Assembly (NCBI RefSeq): GCF_000003855.2
Contig: NW_003101661.1
Span: forward strand, 94,643 to 158,642
Length of the DNA: 64,000 nucleotides
From: Blastomyces gilchristii SLH14081
Taxonomy: Eukaryota > Ascomycota > Eurotiomycetes > Onygenales > Ajellomycetaceae
Direction: 5' to 3'
The notes under the pieces were generated by a model. The model saw only the letters and a program-made list of their open reading frames with translations. It was not told where the DNA came from and made no database searches. Made by a program: the position numbers and the translations under genes. This document shows, one piece after another, positions 1 through 12,539 of the stretch (positions are counted from its first letter, which is position 1; the number at the start of each line of letters is the position of its first letter).

Positions 1-88
1 CAATCAATTAATCTGAACTCTGAGTTCTGTGTTATTCAAAACAGCAGCTCTTGACTAATGAGAACTGCTTCTAAAAGAAGAGGACTAA
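1..88 (+). mobile_element. Gypsy-A copy A1, 3' end of the internal region
   Basis: Last stretch of a gypsy-A retrotransposon just upstream of its 3' LTR. It lines up with about 11450-11537, 31950-32043 and 55100-55188, where the same text follows a degraded chromodomain. The rest of the element lies outside the window. No reading frame of use remains. Confidence 0.75.
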
Positions 89-417
89 TGTGACAGACTG
101 CATCTGATCAATCATATAGACTATTTCATTACACTTCATAGATTCTTTCACTTTACTTCATAGATTCTTTCACTTCACTCTTGAACATATATACTTCAAT
201 TCTCAGTTATTCTTGATCATCAATCCTCGGCTGCCATGAACATGTATAGATTCTTCCACCCCGAAGCTTCACCGTGTACATCACTACATACATGTATAAA
301 TATTCATCTTAATTACTGATTTCTACACTTTCTCTTTCTTTTCTTCTCTAATATTTTTCTCTTTGTTATATAAGACTTATAATATTATACCGATCTATTC
401 GGCGTAGGCCTCTTACA
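89..417 (+). repeat. LTR of gypsy-A (copy A1, 3' LTR)
   Basis: Long terminal repeat starting TGTG and ending CTTACA, the TG...CA form expected of LTRs. It matches the LTRs at 11538-11857, 26541-26859, 32044-32365, 48760-49128 and 55189-55557. A TATA-like TTATATAAGAC lies near 366-376, and the block CTATTCGGCGTAGGCCTCTT just before the end is kept better than the rest. The LTR runs directly into gypsy-B gag sequence at 418, so A1 appears to have inserted into B1. The other side of that insertion is outside the window. Confidence 0.85.
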
Positions 418-2250
418 CTCTGCTATCTAAACTGAAAGATATGCAGAACCTCTTAGAGAGTTTACTTAATACAGTAAGAAAAGCAGCTGAGACTGCTGAA
501 CTGAAATTGAAGCTCTGTATGTATATAAGAATTATAAATAAAATTGAGGCCTTGTGTATGCAGTGACAGACTGAGGTGAAAGTTAAACAATAATTGATAT
601 TCACTGTGAATCAAGTATTCACTTTGAAGAGCTTTGCTGATGCAATCATTATCATTAATAAGAATAGAGAAAACCAGGTCTTAGATCTACAGTGAAAGAT
701 TGAACATTTATACAGACAGATTAATACACTGAATCTGAAGATCTTATCATGATTGTTCATAACCTTTTCAGAAGTGTACACATCATCAGAGACTGCTGCA
801 CAGGATGAGAATCTGAGTATAAAATATATCAAGCTGAGAGATCTGCTGAAGCTATTAAGCTTCAATAGTGACTGAAAAAATAATGCTGTAATCAGCTGAC
901 TAAGTCAAATATGATTATATTATCAGATTGAATGAGAACTCATAGACAGACAGTCGATAAAATTTTAACAAGTCTTAAGATCTGTCATATTTCTACATGA
1001 AAAAGTGAAGTCATTATAAATGACTGATGAAAAGATGAATTTCACAGACCTGAAATAATATTCATTCTCATGAATATGAAATGAGTTTTTCAAATGAATC
1101 TTGCACAACTTTGAGAAAGTGAATGTATGAGATAAATGTTATAAATACTTCACTGAGTGTAGATAAGAAGGTGATCTTATATTATACTTTACATACTTCA
1201 GTTTATACTATCTTATATTAAATAAAGAGCTTCTAACATCTTTCTGTTTACAGATCTTCATTCATAATCTTACATCTGAGTTGAGAGTGAAATGAAAATG
1301 CTTAATCTTGTAATCAGATATGATGAAAGAAGTATATAATATTCTCATTATATGAGAATAAGTGAGTCAATTATAATAGAAAATACTGCAATCAAGTATG
1401 TCTCAGCAGAGAATAGATAATCAGACTTCTATGACACAAGTTATACACTCAGACATGATGAATCTAAATTTGAATACTATTGCTAAAGCACTGAATTCTC
1501 TGAAAAAAGAATTCTTTAAGTGAAAATCTTGATATTATGAGCATTGAGCTTGCTTCAACTGCAGATATTAAAATCATGATATAAAAGATTGCACACAGTG
1601 TGTGCAGTTAAGAGAGTCAAAAAACTAGCAGAATCAGTGAGCTTGAAGACACTTACTGATAATCTATAAAAAGTCTTTAAAGTGAAAGAGATGCCTGTGT
1701 TAGATGACTCTCTGAATTCTGTGAATATCAAGAGAAAGCAGGCTTCTGAATGAAGTGCAGGTGAGAATGAAGTGAATACTTATCTCAATATCTTAAGACC
1801 TGAAATATTAATGTATAAGAGACACTTGAGTAAGAATTGAGAGATAACTGTAAAAGTATTAGCAGACATAGAAGTATCTATATAATATATTAATAATTAT
1901 ATAATCTGAAGACTGAAAGAGATTCACTGAGTAAAGAATTTCTGATGTATAAGATTGTCTGATATCTGATATTTAATATCATCTGTAAGAGTAAGAGTTC
2001 TCTTGTACTTTGAAGAATGATCTTGCTATATTTGAGTGTGAGAGCTGCAGAACATGAAATATGATCTTATTCTCAGACTTGATTGATTTCAAAGGTTCAA
2101 TCTGCAGATTCAATGATGTACATATTATATATAATTGACTGATAGAAAGAAAACAGTTCATACAATTCTATCAACTGATATGAGAAGGACATTTCATGTC
2201 TCTGATAGAAGAATTAAATCTGCTTATATATTAATAAGTAAAGAGAATAA
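418..2250 (+). pseudogene. gag: Gypsy-B gag remnant with CCHC zinc knuckle (B1)
   Basis: Remnant of the capsid/nucleocapsid polyprotein that packages element RNA in virus-like particles. The clearest sign is a CX2CX4HX4C knuckle at 1551-1592: all three cysteines and the histidine survive, but one spacer codon is now TAA. The upstream part is rich in Lys, Glu and Asn and broken by many stops, so the exact ends of gag cannot be set. The equivalent knuckle in copy B2 is at 42434-42475 on the minus strand. The protease presumably lies in about 1800-2250, but its active site was not identified. Not translatable as it stands. Confidence 0.7.
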
Positions 2251-2460
2251 TTCACAAGATCTTATCTGAAAGCATTCTGTATATCATACAGAATCTGAAA
2301 GTGAAGAAAGCTAAGATAAAGAATATGCAGAAGAACAAGTGTATGAAGAAGCTTCTGAAGAAGTATGAAAAGATCTTCTGAACAGATCTTTCACTGAAAT
2401 TATCACTGAAATGAGGATTTGTACATGAGATTGACATGAGAGATGTGAAACTAGTCAATC

Positions 2461-5400
2461 AGAATACATATCCTCTGTCATAAATGCATCTTGAAGAACA
2501 GAAGTATCAGATTATAGACCTTCTAGAATATGATCTTATATAATTCTTATCAAGTGTGTGAGACTTTTCAGTTCTATTTGTGAAAAAGATGAGTGAGAAG
2601 TGATGAATGTGTATTGATTATCAAGCACTTAATAAGCTTATGATTAAGAATGAATATTCACTGTCATGAATTCAATAACAGTTGAATATAATTAGAAATA
2701 CTTAATATCTATTGAAGATTAATCTTCTCTCAGAATACTGACAGATCTGTGTAGATGAACTGTCAGTTCTGTGAACTGTGTTTAATATGTAATAAGAGAA
2801 GTTTAAATTTCTAATAATGTTATTCAGTCTAATAAATGCATCTGTTATCTTTCAAATGAGAATGAATATGATTCTTTATAAACAGAATGAAATCTCATGT
2901 CTTGTATATCTTGATAATATCTTAGTCTTTTCAAACTTATATAATAAATATCTGAAGTATCTTGATGAAGTGCTTACAACTCTGACATAGTATAAGCTCT
3001 ATATTAAATTAACAAAGTGTGTGTTTGAAATGAAAGAGTTGAAGTTCATAGAATATGTAGTGAGTGATAACTGTATATATTTCATTCTGAAGAAATTGAA
3101 TGTCATAGTGAATTGATCACAGCTGAGAAATGTATATCATGTATAATAGTTTCTTGAATTAATCTTATATTACTGCAGATTGATTCAGGATTTTATATGA
3201 ATATCTGCATCACTCTCAGATCTCTTAAGAGAAATAAATACAAATCTGTGAAAGAAGAAGTTTTATTCAATTATCTGAAATACAGTATGTGAAGAGGCTT
3301 TTCTCACACTGAGAGAATATGTAATAACATTCTCAGTACTTATTTAATCAGATTATGATAAATCTTTCTATATTGAGATAAATGCATCTGAATGAGCTAT
3401 CAGAGATGCTTTTCTACAGATGAGTAAAAATGACAAGCTGCACTCAGTGATATATAATGATAGAAAACTATCAGATGCTGAGCTCAATTATTCAGTGTAT
3501 AAAAAGAAATTGCTAGCAATCAAGCACACACTGATGTTATGAGATAGATATATTAACAATGAGTATATGACAACAGTGATCACAGATTGTGAAAGTCTTG
3601 TCTATCTACAATTAATAATAAAACCTTTCAAATGCTTAGTACATTGTATCTCAGAGTTTCAAGTATATAATCTTCATATTAAATACTGAAAGAGATCAGA
3701 TGCTGTGATATCTGATGTAATTAGTCACAGACCTGATTTCATAAGTAAGGATTCTGTAAACAAGATATAAGAGAAGTTTGTATTAAACACACTGAGAGAG
3801 TGCAAGAGATCAGAATGAGTGAATACAATGATCTCTTACTTAAAGAATAGCAAGATATCAAATAACAAGTGTCTTGTGAAAGTAGTAGAAGAGAGGCTTT
3901 CAAACTTCAAGCTGAGAAAATTAAAAAATGATGTTGTGCTTTACTGCAATCTAGAATATATGAAAGCTCTTCATCTAAAATATTTATTTAGATACAACTT
4001 AGTGACCTGTATACATAAGGAATTCAGTCACTTATAAAGCTCTGAACTCATGAGTGTACTTGAATCAAGAGTATACTGGCTAAGCATGACTGAGAACATT
4101 CAGATATATACTCACAAGTGCCTGAATTATCAGGTCATGAAAGAATCTAAGAAAGGATTAGAATATGAGAAAGTACAATATCAGATGAAGTATATAATAA
4201 ACTGTTGAAATGATGAGAGATGAATCTCATAGACATATTACTACAAATATCAAATGAAAATTGATGAATAATAACTGCTATTAATTACACTACTGACTGA
4301 TCAGTTGTGAAAGCAGTTTCAGAGATAACAGAGAAGATGATGATGAAGTTTCTATATAATGAGATCTATGTTAATCATGAAATACTGTGTGAGATTCTAA
4401 CTGATAATGATGTGAATCTTGTAGAAGAAGTAATGAGGCATTTCATGAGCCAGTTATAGATAAGATATTGTAGAACAATGTTATATCATCTACAGATAAA
4501 TAAGAAGATGAAATACTTAAATGAAATCTCAAGTAACATACTGATAAAATATCTAGTGAACAAGTCTATGAGACTATAGAATCAATATCTCAGACAGGTG
4601 CTATTAGCTACATGAATTTGACAGTATGCAGTCTTCAAGTGTTCATCATTCTATCTGTTGTATGAATTGCATCCGCGCATTCTGAAGAATGCATTGAAAA
4701 AGATGAGAAAGAAAACAGCAGTTGTGAATGCATTAGTTGCAGATATAGTAGAAACAGCAGTTGTGAATACAACAGTTACAGACACAGAATCAAGATTGAA
4801 AGAGATCAGTCACATACATGTAAAAGCTAATAAGTTACTTCTGAACTGAGCAATTCAATTGAAAAGAATATAAGACTCACTAGTTAAGAAATTGAGTCTC
4901 AAGATAAGAATGTGAGTTCTTGTATATAATAAGAGTTCTGAGAAGTTTCAATCTAGATGATTTGAGTTATATAAAATACTCAAATCACATTCTCTGAGAA
5001 TATATGCATTGAAAGAATCAGAGAAATGAGTCTTATACAACTTAATAAATGATTCATAACTTATGAAAGTAAAGATACAAGATCTGAGTGAATTATGATT
5101 ATTCACAGCACTATTATCAGTGTTGAAAAAGAAGAGACTTATAATTGAAAAGTCTCATGAAGTAAGAGAAATCATAGACACTTATAAATCAGATAATCTT
5201 ACTTATTCTGATGTTTTCATAATTATAAGAAAAGAATGAAAAGTAATGAAGAAATCAGATGAATATCAAACTTTAATAAGTGATAAGACTGTAGTCAGTT
5301 GTACAATAATGTGCTGCAGACAGTGAATATAATATGATAGAGAGCAGTCTCAAAGTGACAGACTTGTATATGAGTTAGATTGCAGAAGAAAAAGAGATTC

Positions 5401-5780
5401 AGAGTTGAATTTAACTGTTTACATCAGTTCAATCACAGAGATCACAGAGAATGAATCATCTGAAACATTCATGAATATATGAGACTAAGTCATCTCAATG
5501 TCTGAGAATGCTCAGAGATCAGATAAGGTTAGTTTCAATGAGCTGTTTACTATAGTGATCTGAGTGAGTGAAGAGAGACAGTATAATGTATAAGACAGAA
5601 TTATAAAAGATGAAAGCTGTTAAATCTAGTCACTGAATGCTGTATTATATAGAGATTATGTAAGAGTAGTGACTAGCAGACAAAGAAAAAGTGTAAGAAA
5701 AGAGAAATGAATTGATCATCAACTATAAGAATCAGTTATAAAAGACAAATGTTATCATACATATCTTATTCATTTTCATA
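2461..5780 (+). pseudogene. pol: Gypsy-B pol remnant: RT, RNase H, integrase (B1)
   Basis: Replication and integration polyprotein. Reverse transcriptase spans about 2480-3120; its catalytic box reads YLDN at 2907-2918, one residue from the YxDD consensus. RNase H follows at about 3170-3780. The integrase region runs from about 3900 to 4640 and ends with a block reading FYLLYELHPRI near 4650-4680, typical of fungal gypsy integrases. A GPY/F-like C-terminal module follows at about 4860-5100, then a charged tail to about 5780. Dozens of in-frame stops interrupt it, many of them TGA where relatives suggest Trp or Arg. It is collinear with the minus-strand copy at 38290-41850. Confidence 0.8.
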
Positions 5781-5889
5781 TACTATATATTTAATCTATT
5801 TCCAACATCACACCACCTGAAAAACATCAAAAATAAAGAAAATCTCAAAACTCAAGATCTGTAAGAGATTCAAGAGCTGTAAGCTGCTC

Positions 5890-6156
5890 TTATAATAACA
5901 CTGTATATATCTCTGATTTCTCTATCACTCTGTGTATGACATTAATGTCATTTATCACAAGATTGACTGAAATGCTAATATAGAAATATGTACACATACA
6001 CATAGAAAAATTGAAGAAAAGTGTGAGATCTGCAGAACCAGAAGCCAGAATAGACAGAACAGAGATGAAAGAAACAGAAGAAGAAGAAGATACAGAACTT
6101 AATGAATGACAGCAGAAGTCACTCAGAACTGAATACTTATAATCTGATATACACAT
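5890..6156 (-). CDS. Antisense ORF 4 of gypsy-B (B1), unknown
   Basis: An 88-codon open frame opposite to gag-pol. It starts MCISDYKYSVLSDFCC and has a serine-rich middle. Its counterpart in copy B2 is 37889-38092. No known domain is recognised. The strand is pyrimidine-rich, which by itself reduces stop codons, so the frame could be accidental. Confidence 0.2.
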   Translation of the reverse strand: MCISDYKYSVLSDFCCHSLSSVSSSSSVSFISVLSILASGSADLTLFFNFSMCMCTYFYISISVNLVINDINVIHRVIEKSEIYTVLL

Positions 6157-6232
6157 AATCTTCTCTGCAGAGAAGGGAGAGAAAGCAATAAAAAAAGCTT
6201 AAGAGTGAGAGAGAATAGTCTCAGCAGCATTA

Positions 6233-6553
6233 TCATCTTTGATTAAAATGATCGCTGACACCAGAGTAACTAAGAACTATTGTTAGCATATAAAAACTGT
6301 AAAAGCAGGAATAATAATTACTGAATGAACACTCACTGATCTTAGAATTGTACATGTAATTACAACATGCATGAGGCTCCTCAGAAAGAGAGAGAGAGAC
6401 ACAGAGAAATACAGAAAGTAGAACACAGTGTGTGAACAGCTCATTCTTATAATGATATCTCAGATAAGATGTACAAGCCTCACATCTGCAGGTGTAAAAG
6501 AGTATGACATTCATGTTCTTATTTCTGAAAACATGGATATTCTTCACCTGCAT
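6233..6553 (-). CDS. Antisense ORF 3 of gypsy-B (B1), Cys-rich, unknown
   Basis: A 106-codon open frame opposite to pol, matched by 37490-37762 in copy B2. The two share IHVFRN/LHVFRN, LFYTCRCEA and PHACCNYMYNSKIS, so about ten cysteines are kept in both copies. No family is recognised. The conservation may simply reflect recent common ancestry of the two copies. Confidence 0.25.
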   Translation of the reverse strand: MQVKNIHVFRNKNMNVILFYTCRCEACTSYLRYHYKNELFTHCVLLSVFLCVSLSLSEEPHACCNYMYNSKISECSFSNYYSCFYSFYMLTIVLSYSGVSDHFNQR

Positions 6554-6876
6554 TATAAAGTCAGATGATAAATGTCAGAGAATAGACTGATATGAGTTAA
6601 TCATTTTGAAGATATTCATCAGAGCAGATATATCTATAATATTGAATTTAATAGTTGTAAAAAGTTTCTTGATATCTATGAATGTCATGACTTTGTATAT
6701 AATAAAACTCATAACAATTTCTTCTAGAAAAATCAGTGTTAGAAGAGAAGAGAAAAAAGAAAAGACTTATAATCTTAACACTGTTGAGAAGAGAGGTGAT
6801 TCTTCAGTATAAATAAATGATTATCTTATTATAAATATTTGAAATAAATACAATAATTAGTATCTGTAACTGAGCT

Positions 6877-7338
6877 TTAAATAGTTGTGTTATACACAGT
6901 CTTCATATAATAGATTGTTCTAGAGATTGATAAGAAGAGCAGAAGTATATATACTGAGAAATGTAATTCATTAAGTTTACACAATATCTTCTTGAAATGA
7001 AGAGAGCTGATAATGAAAGCAGAGACAGCAGAAGCAGAGAGAGTAGAAGTAGTGAGAGTGTGAATTGTAGAAACAGAGATAGCAGGAGTAGAAGAATCAG
7101 AAACAGAAATAAGAATAGAAGATTGAAAAAGAGCAGCAGAGAGAGAAACAGCAGCAGAAGAGATAGAGAAGAATGCAGAAGACTCAGTTATATATAATAC
7201 AGATAATTTCTTCATTATTATATTCTTTAAGTTTTCAATCAATAATTCAATATTGAGATGTTTACTATTATCAGCAGATGCAGATCTGTTAACATATAAA
7301 GATTCTATATAAATAAAAACAAACATCAGTATCTGCAT
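6877..7338 (-). CDS. Antisense ORF 2 of gypsy-B (B1), Ser-rich with hydrophobic tail
   Basis: A 153-codon open frame, the longest on either strand of this copy, opposite to pol. The first third resembles NVESLIENLENVIMKKLSV of copy B2, the middle is Ser/Ala/Thr/Val-rich, and the end has a hydrophobic stretch (VYILLLFLSISRTIYY) that could be a membrane segment. The counterpart at 36706-37161 has 151 codons. Keeping two ~150-codon frames open in sequence where pol is riddled with stops is notable. Because the strand is pyrimidine-rich, chance remains possible. The opposite strand reads as Arg/Ser repeats. Confidence 0.3.
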   Translation of the reverse strand: MQILMFVFIYIESLYVNRSASADNSKHLNIELLIENLKNIIMKKLSVLYITESSAFFSISSAAVSLSAALFQSSILISVSDSSTPAISVSTIHTLTTSTLSASAVSAFIISSLHFKKILCKLNELHFSVYILLLFLSISRTIYYMKTVYNTTI

Positions 7339-7482
7339 TCATGCAAAATTGTGTCAGAAAACATGATCAGAAGCCTGCTGAGAAGAAAAACAGTCAAGAG
7401 TATATAAGAAGATAAAGAAGATGTATCATTCATGATAATATATTCTGATAATTGTTAGAAGAAAACAAGTTCTGATCATATT

Positions 7483-7755
7483 TTATAATGTGTTATACTT
7501 ACTGCTAACAAACTGCTCAGTATGAGCACTATAATGACACTTGTTATGAGAATGAGAGATCATCACTAGAAATATGTATGATATAATAGATAAACAAATA
7601 GAAGATGTTGAACAGAAGAAGAGATAGAAATCTTGAATAAGATGATAATGTTTGATAATGATGATGATGAAGAAGATAATTAAAGAATGAAAAAAGTTAG
7701 TAAATGAGTGATGTAATATAGTGAAAGTTTCTTTGTAAGAGTGTACACAGAACAC
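7483..7755 (-). CDS. Antisense ORF 1 of gypsy-B (B1), hydrophobic, unknown
   Basis: A 90-codon open frame opposite to pol, with a strongly hydrophobic centre (FFIIIIIKHYH). It is matched by 36240-36542 in B2. Near its end a GTAAGT, a good 5' splice-site match, is kept in both copies, and ORF 2 is preceded by a possible 3' site (TAG). Splicing of ORF 1 into ORF 2 is therefore conceivable. Function unknown. Confidence 0.25.
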   Translation of the reverse strand: MFCVHSYKETFTILHHSFTNFFHSLIIFFIIIIIKHYHLIQDFYLFFCSTSSICLSIISYIFLVMISHSHNKCHYSAHTEQFVSSKYNTL

Positions 7756-7868
7756 TAGCTGAATCAGAAATAGATCACATAATCATGAACACTAGTGATG
7801 CACTAATCCGCATGAAGCTAGACAGACATCATAGTCATGTGAGTGTGACTGAATCTGATGAGAAAGGA

Positions 7869-8035
7869 TGTGATTCGGAAGAATATATAACTGTTGAATA
7901 ATAATGCAGCCACTTCTGAACTTGCTTATGAATGTAAAGAGGTCATAGCAGCCATCAATTAATTTAGTGTACAGTATATAAGAAGCCGGTGTACGCCTGT
8001 AATCGTACACTGGCTTAAGCAATCTTTGAATCACA
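7869..8035 (+). repeat. 3' LTR of gypsy-B (B1)
   Basis: A 167-bp LTR, TGTG...CACA, matching the 176-bp LTRs of copy B2 with small deletions. It contains a strong hairpin at about 7982-8017 (arms AAGCCGGTGTACG and CGTACACTGGCTT). It is followed at once by gypsy-A protease sequence, so B1 had inserted into gypsy-A copy A2. Confidence 0.87.
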
Positions 8036-11000
8036 TATGTTCTTATCAAGATCTCAACTTCTCACAGAATTTGATGATTTAAAAGATATTCACACTCATT
8101 ACATAATGAAACTAAATATAGATGTCAGAGAATATTAATGTGAAGATGTCTATGTATACAAAGTTGATAATCTTGACTATAATCTCATGCTAGAACTTGT
8201 CTGACTATCTGAATAAGATATCTTGTTAAATGCTTAAAACAGAAGCTTAATATTCTCTAACAATAATAGAATTCATAAAGATGATATTCACAAGACTATG
8301 AATCTTACACAGATTTCTGTCAACACTGATAAAATACTTCAAAAAAGAAGTTATTATCAAAATCACTGATAGAGTCACTGATAAAGTCACTGATGACAGA
8401 ATCATGTATCAATCTATTTAATCAGTCTGACTAATATCAGGAAAGCTCTAGAAAAGTTATTCTGTACTACAATAATAGATTCTCACATAAAACTCTCTTA
8501 ATAATATCATGAATATCTAGATATCTTCTGATAAGATAATATTATAAATATATCTTCTTTACAAGACTCAGAAGTGAATCATAGTATTAAGTTAGAAAAG
8601 AAGAATGATAAGAATCTTGAGTCACTGTGAAATTCTCTTTATAATATATTTCAAGATAAACTTCTTCTTCTTCAGAAGATACTCAATGATCTATTGAATA
8701 AGAGATTTATACATATTAGTAACTCTTTCATCACAGCTTCTATTCTCTTTGTAAAGAAGTCAGATAAAGAACTCTGATTCTGTGTGAACTATCGAGATCT
8801 GAACAGATTGATAAAGAAAGATCATTATCTCTTATCTCTTATCAATAAAACTCTAGTATGTATCAGCTGAGCTCAATGAGTTACAAAGTTAGATGTTATC
8901 ACTGTGTTTTATAAGATTTGTATCACTGAAGAAGATGAATGACTTACAGCATTCTGAACATGTTATAATCTCTTTGAATAAGTAGTCACACTCTTTAAAC
9001 TGACTAATGCTCTCAGTATATTTCAGAAGTATATTAACTGAGCACTCTGAGATTTTCTTGATGAGTTTGTATCTGTATATTTAGATAACATTCTCATCTA
9101 TACTGATGAATTTAGAAAAGAATATCAAGAATACATGCAGAAGATATTACAATAATTATAAGAGACAGAACTATCAATAGATATTGATAAGTGTGATTTC
9201 AAAGTCAAGAGTACAAAATATCTAGACTTTATCATAGAAGCTGGTAAGAAAATTCAAATGAATTCTGAGAAAGTCTCTGCTATTCTTGAGTGAGAGACTT
9301 CATGTACTGTGAAAGATATATAAAGCTTCATTGAATTTACTAACTTCTATCAGCAATTTATATAAAACTTCTCAGATATTGTGAGATTACTTACAGAACT
9401 CACTAAGAAAGACTCAGTATTTTAATGATTAGTAAACACTGAAGCTGTATTTATACAGATAAAGAAGATATTCATTAATACCTCTCTGCTGATAATATTC
9501 AATTCTGATTATAAAATAGTTATTAAAGCTGATTTCTCTGACTATATCACAGAAGAAGCTATATTACAATATAATAATAAAGATGTCTTACAATCATGCA
9601 CTTTTATATCTAAGAAACTGAGTCCTGCTGAATGCGACTATGAGATCTATAATAAGAAACTTCTTATAATTGTATACTATCTAGAAGAATATGACTCTGA
9701 ACTCTGAAGCATCTCTGAATTTGAGATAATCACAGATTATAAGAATCTCAAGTACTTTATAACTATCTGTAAACTCACTGAATAACAGATATAATGACCT
9801 GAGTTCTTAAGCTGCTTTCATTTTATAATACACTACTATTCTGACAGTCAGAACTCAATGACAGATGCCCTCTCATAACAAGAGTAAGATATACTATTCA
9901 ATATAACAGATATTTACTGAATAAACTGAGAGCATCAGCTCTTAAACCTGAGAATACTAGTTAATCAAGATAAAACAGCTCATGACACTATACATACTTC
10001 TTTGATTAGAACTGTCACTGATATCTCAACTTCTTCCGAATCTATATTAGATAAACTATGATATACAGCAGCTCAAACTGATGAACTTCTTCAAACACTT
10101 ATTGAAGCAGTATGACAAGAAGAACTCTGATTTTTCTCAGAACTATATATAAGAATTAATATCTTAGAATATTTAATTAATAATAATAAGACTCTATGAT
10201 TCTATGAATAATACTAAGTCTCTTACTCTGAATTCTTATATACTCAAATAATGCAAGAGATGCATGACTGTTGTTATATAACTGATTATTCAGGTTATAA
10301 ATAACTGTATTGAATAGTCTGTCAAGAGTTCTACTGATCTGAGATATTAAACAGCATCAGATATTTTATCTGAAACTATAACTGTTGTTTCTCTATTATC
10401 TTATAAAAGAACTGTAGAAAAGGTCTGCTGAAATGACTTGATATCTCTGATAGAATCTGATAAGATGTGAAAATTGACTTCACTGTTGATCTCTCTAAGA
10501 GTAAGAGTTATAGAAACATTCTGATTATTAAAAACTGATTGAGCAAGAGTATAATATTAAAACCTTATAATAAGATAAATACTGAATAAGTTATTAAAGC
10601 TTTTCTAAGAAGTCTATTCTATCAGATATATGAATTACTGAGATCTATAGTATCAGATTAAGATTATTAATTTGTGAGTGCTCTCTGAATAAGAATCTAT
10701 CAAGTTCTCAAGATTATATATTATTTATTAACTATCTATCACTCTGAGACTGATAATATATCAGAATAAATAATTCAGACTATAAAGAATTATCTTTATA
10801 AGTTCTGTAATCACTTATAAGATGATTGATATGATCTTCTTCTATACACTGAAGTTACTATCAATGACTGAGATGCTGTTTTAACAGATATAAGTCTGTT
10901 CTTTCATACACACAGATATCATATAAAAGTACTGAATCTTCTAGAGATTATACATTTCACACTGAATTCTCATAGTCTGATTCAGATCACTGACAATATA

Positions 11001-11537
11001 GTAATAAAACTCTGAGATATCTGTGATTGAGTAGAAGCCTCTATGATAAGTGCTAAACAGAATTAAGAAGATTAAATTAATATTCATCAAGACTCTGCTG
11101 AGTAATATAAGATAGAAGATCTGATATAATTGAATCTTAAGAATATACAGATCACATGCTTATCTCATATACTGAATTACTATTATATAAAGTATAAAGT
11201 GATAGAAGTTCTAGACAGTTATAACTATTATCTTAACATATTATCAGAGATTCATGATATCTTTTATATAAGCTTACTCTGCTGCACTGTCACTGATTCA
11301 TTCTCTTCTCAACTGACTTCTGACTGACAGCTGCTAGAAATCATAGAAGAAGATAATAAACTTAAATGAGAGATTGAAGATATTCTTGATAAGAGATTCT
11401 GCAGTCACAGTCAATAATATCTTATGAAATGAGTCAGCTATAATTGCCTGACCTGAACTCTGAGTTTCATATTATCTGAGACCGCGGTCCTTGACTGATG
11501 AGAGCTACATATGATCAAGGAAGAGAGAAGAGGCTAA
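8036..11537 (+). mobile_element. Gypsy-A copy A2, internal region, 5' part missing
   Basis: Plus-strand gypsy-A, collinear with A5 (26860-32043) and A4 (49129-55188), starting at the protease. The upstream gag is absent because B1 abuts at 8035. It ends in the 3' LTR at 11538. Element order: protease, RT, RNase H, integrase, chromodomain. Confidence 0.87.
8040..11500 (+). pseudogene. pol: Gypsy-A pol remnant with chromodomain (A2)
   Basis: Degraded polyprotein. The protease-like part is at about 8050-8280. RT is at about 8640-9250, with long readable stretches (LIKKDHYLLSLINKT, DIDKCDFKVKS) and the catalytic box decayed to YLDN. RNase H is at about 9370-9900, ending in the usual tail before the integrase. 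The integrase is at about 10250-11050. A chromodomain-like end at about 11330-11500 carries an EIIEEDNKLK...YLMK pattern; chromodomains in chromoviruses guide integration to heterochromatin. Many stops make it non-functional. Confidence 0.78.
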
Positions 11538-11857
11538 TGTGACGAGCTGCACCTGATTAATTATATAGACTATTCTGTTACACTTCACAGATTTCTACTG
11601 CTCTGATTCTCAGTCACTGATTCTCAGCTGAAAATCTACAGAATTTCTATTCTTCTGCTCTGAAGCTTCACTGTGTATGAAAACCTCTATTCTTTCACCC
11701 TGAAGTTCCATCATATACATCACTGTGTATATGTATAAATATTCACTCTGATCACTGATTCTCACACTTTCTCTTTCTTTTCATCTCTAATGTTTTTCAC
11801 TTTGTTATATAAGATCTATAAATATTATACCGATCTATTCAGCGTAGGCCTCTTACA
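11538..11857 (+). repeat. 3' LTR of gypsy-A (A2)
   Basis: A 320-bp LTR, TGTGACGAG...CTCTTACA, matching the other gypsy-A LTRs. It directly abuts gypsy-D RNase H sequence at 11858, so A2 and gypsy-D are joined at an insertion point whose other side is not recognisable in the window. Confidence 0.87.
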
Positions 11858-12457
11858 GTTTCTTTATTAAAGTAAACTGTTATAAGCTGTTATAATCAGT
11901 TCTAATAGTAATTACTGTTACAAGGCTCTTAAAGTAGTAATATTAGTGATGAAAGAATTTCACTATTATGAGAAGCTTCTGATCATGAATATTATAGTTG
12001 ATCTTCATAGATTGTATCTTTTATAAGAAAAAGGCTACTGAAACTCAGTTCTCATTTAACTGTAGTTATAAGACTATTTCTAAAATTATAAAGAAGAAGA
12101 CATCTGTCTTCAATCTGATTAAGAGTAAGAAATCAAAGTAAAACAGTATCACTGTATCTATAAATATTTATTTTAATCTTATAAAGACTCTGTGAGTTTC
12201 TGAGATAAGAACATTCTTACAGCTTTCTCTTCTTAACAATCTTTCTATTCTTTATTCATAGAATGACTTCTTTTTATTTTCATTCTTTAGTATGTCTGTA
12301 AGAGTTAAGAAGATTCTTATAAATATAAAGATAAACTGTTTATAGAAATTTATAATGCTCAGAAAGATCTGAATCTTATGAATACTAGTTAACTCTGATT
12401 ATAATAGAATAGTGTCAATCTGCAAAGATTTCATCTGAATACTGTTTATAATAATTA
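11858..12457 (-). pseudogene. pol: Gypsy-D pol: RT end and RNase H part
   Basis: Minus-strand translation gives the RT-to-RNase H connection (IQIFLSIINFYKQF, a degraded form of the common gypsy LGFTNFYRRF block) and an RNase H-like LIRLKTDV segment, with stops. It continues directly from the RT end at 17124 once the pogo element is removed. Confidence 0.72.
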
Positions 12458-12499
12458 ACGTAATTAATCACTCAACGCCCGCGTACACTCAACGCCCGC
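12458..12499 (+). repeat. Left terminal inverted repeat of pogo element
   Basis: Begins ACGTAATTAATCACTC and contains two direct copies of ACTCAACGCCCGC separated by GTAC-like spacing, which may be transposase-binding sites. It is strikingly GC-rich and unmutated compared with its surroundings. Confidence 0.82.
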
Positions 12500-12539
12500 T
12501 CAATCTTCATTTTTTCATTCATCTTCAAACACTCACAAC

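Larger units (their letters stand above)
418..7868 (+). mobile_element. Gypsy-B copy B1, internal region, 5'-truncated
   Basis: Degraded Ty3/gypsy retrotransposon read on the plus strand. It matches, inverted, the complete copy at 35976-44246 from the middle of gag to the 3' LTR. The order gag, reverse transcriptase, RNase H, integrase is the gypsy order. About 440 bases of 5' gag plus the 5' LTR, present in the other copy, are missing here because the A1 LTR abuts at 417. After pol comes an unusually long region of about 2.1 kb with open frames on the opposite strand. A purine-rich tract (GATGAGAAAGGA) directly before the 3' LTR is the likely polypurine tract. Confidence 0.88.
5781..7868. 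other. Post-pol region of gypsy-B (B1)
   Basis: About 2.1 kb between the end of pol and the 3' LTR, longer than usual for a gypsy element. No sense-strand domain is recognised. It holds a purine-rich Arg/Ser-coding repeat at about 6997-7195 on the plus strand and four open frames on the minus strand, all with counterparts in copy B2. It may be an accessory region or captured sequence. Confidence 0.5.
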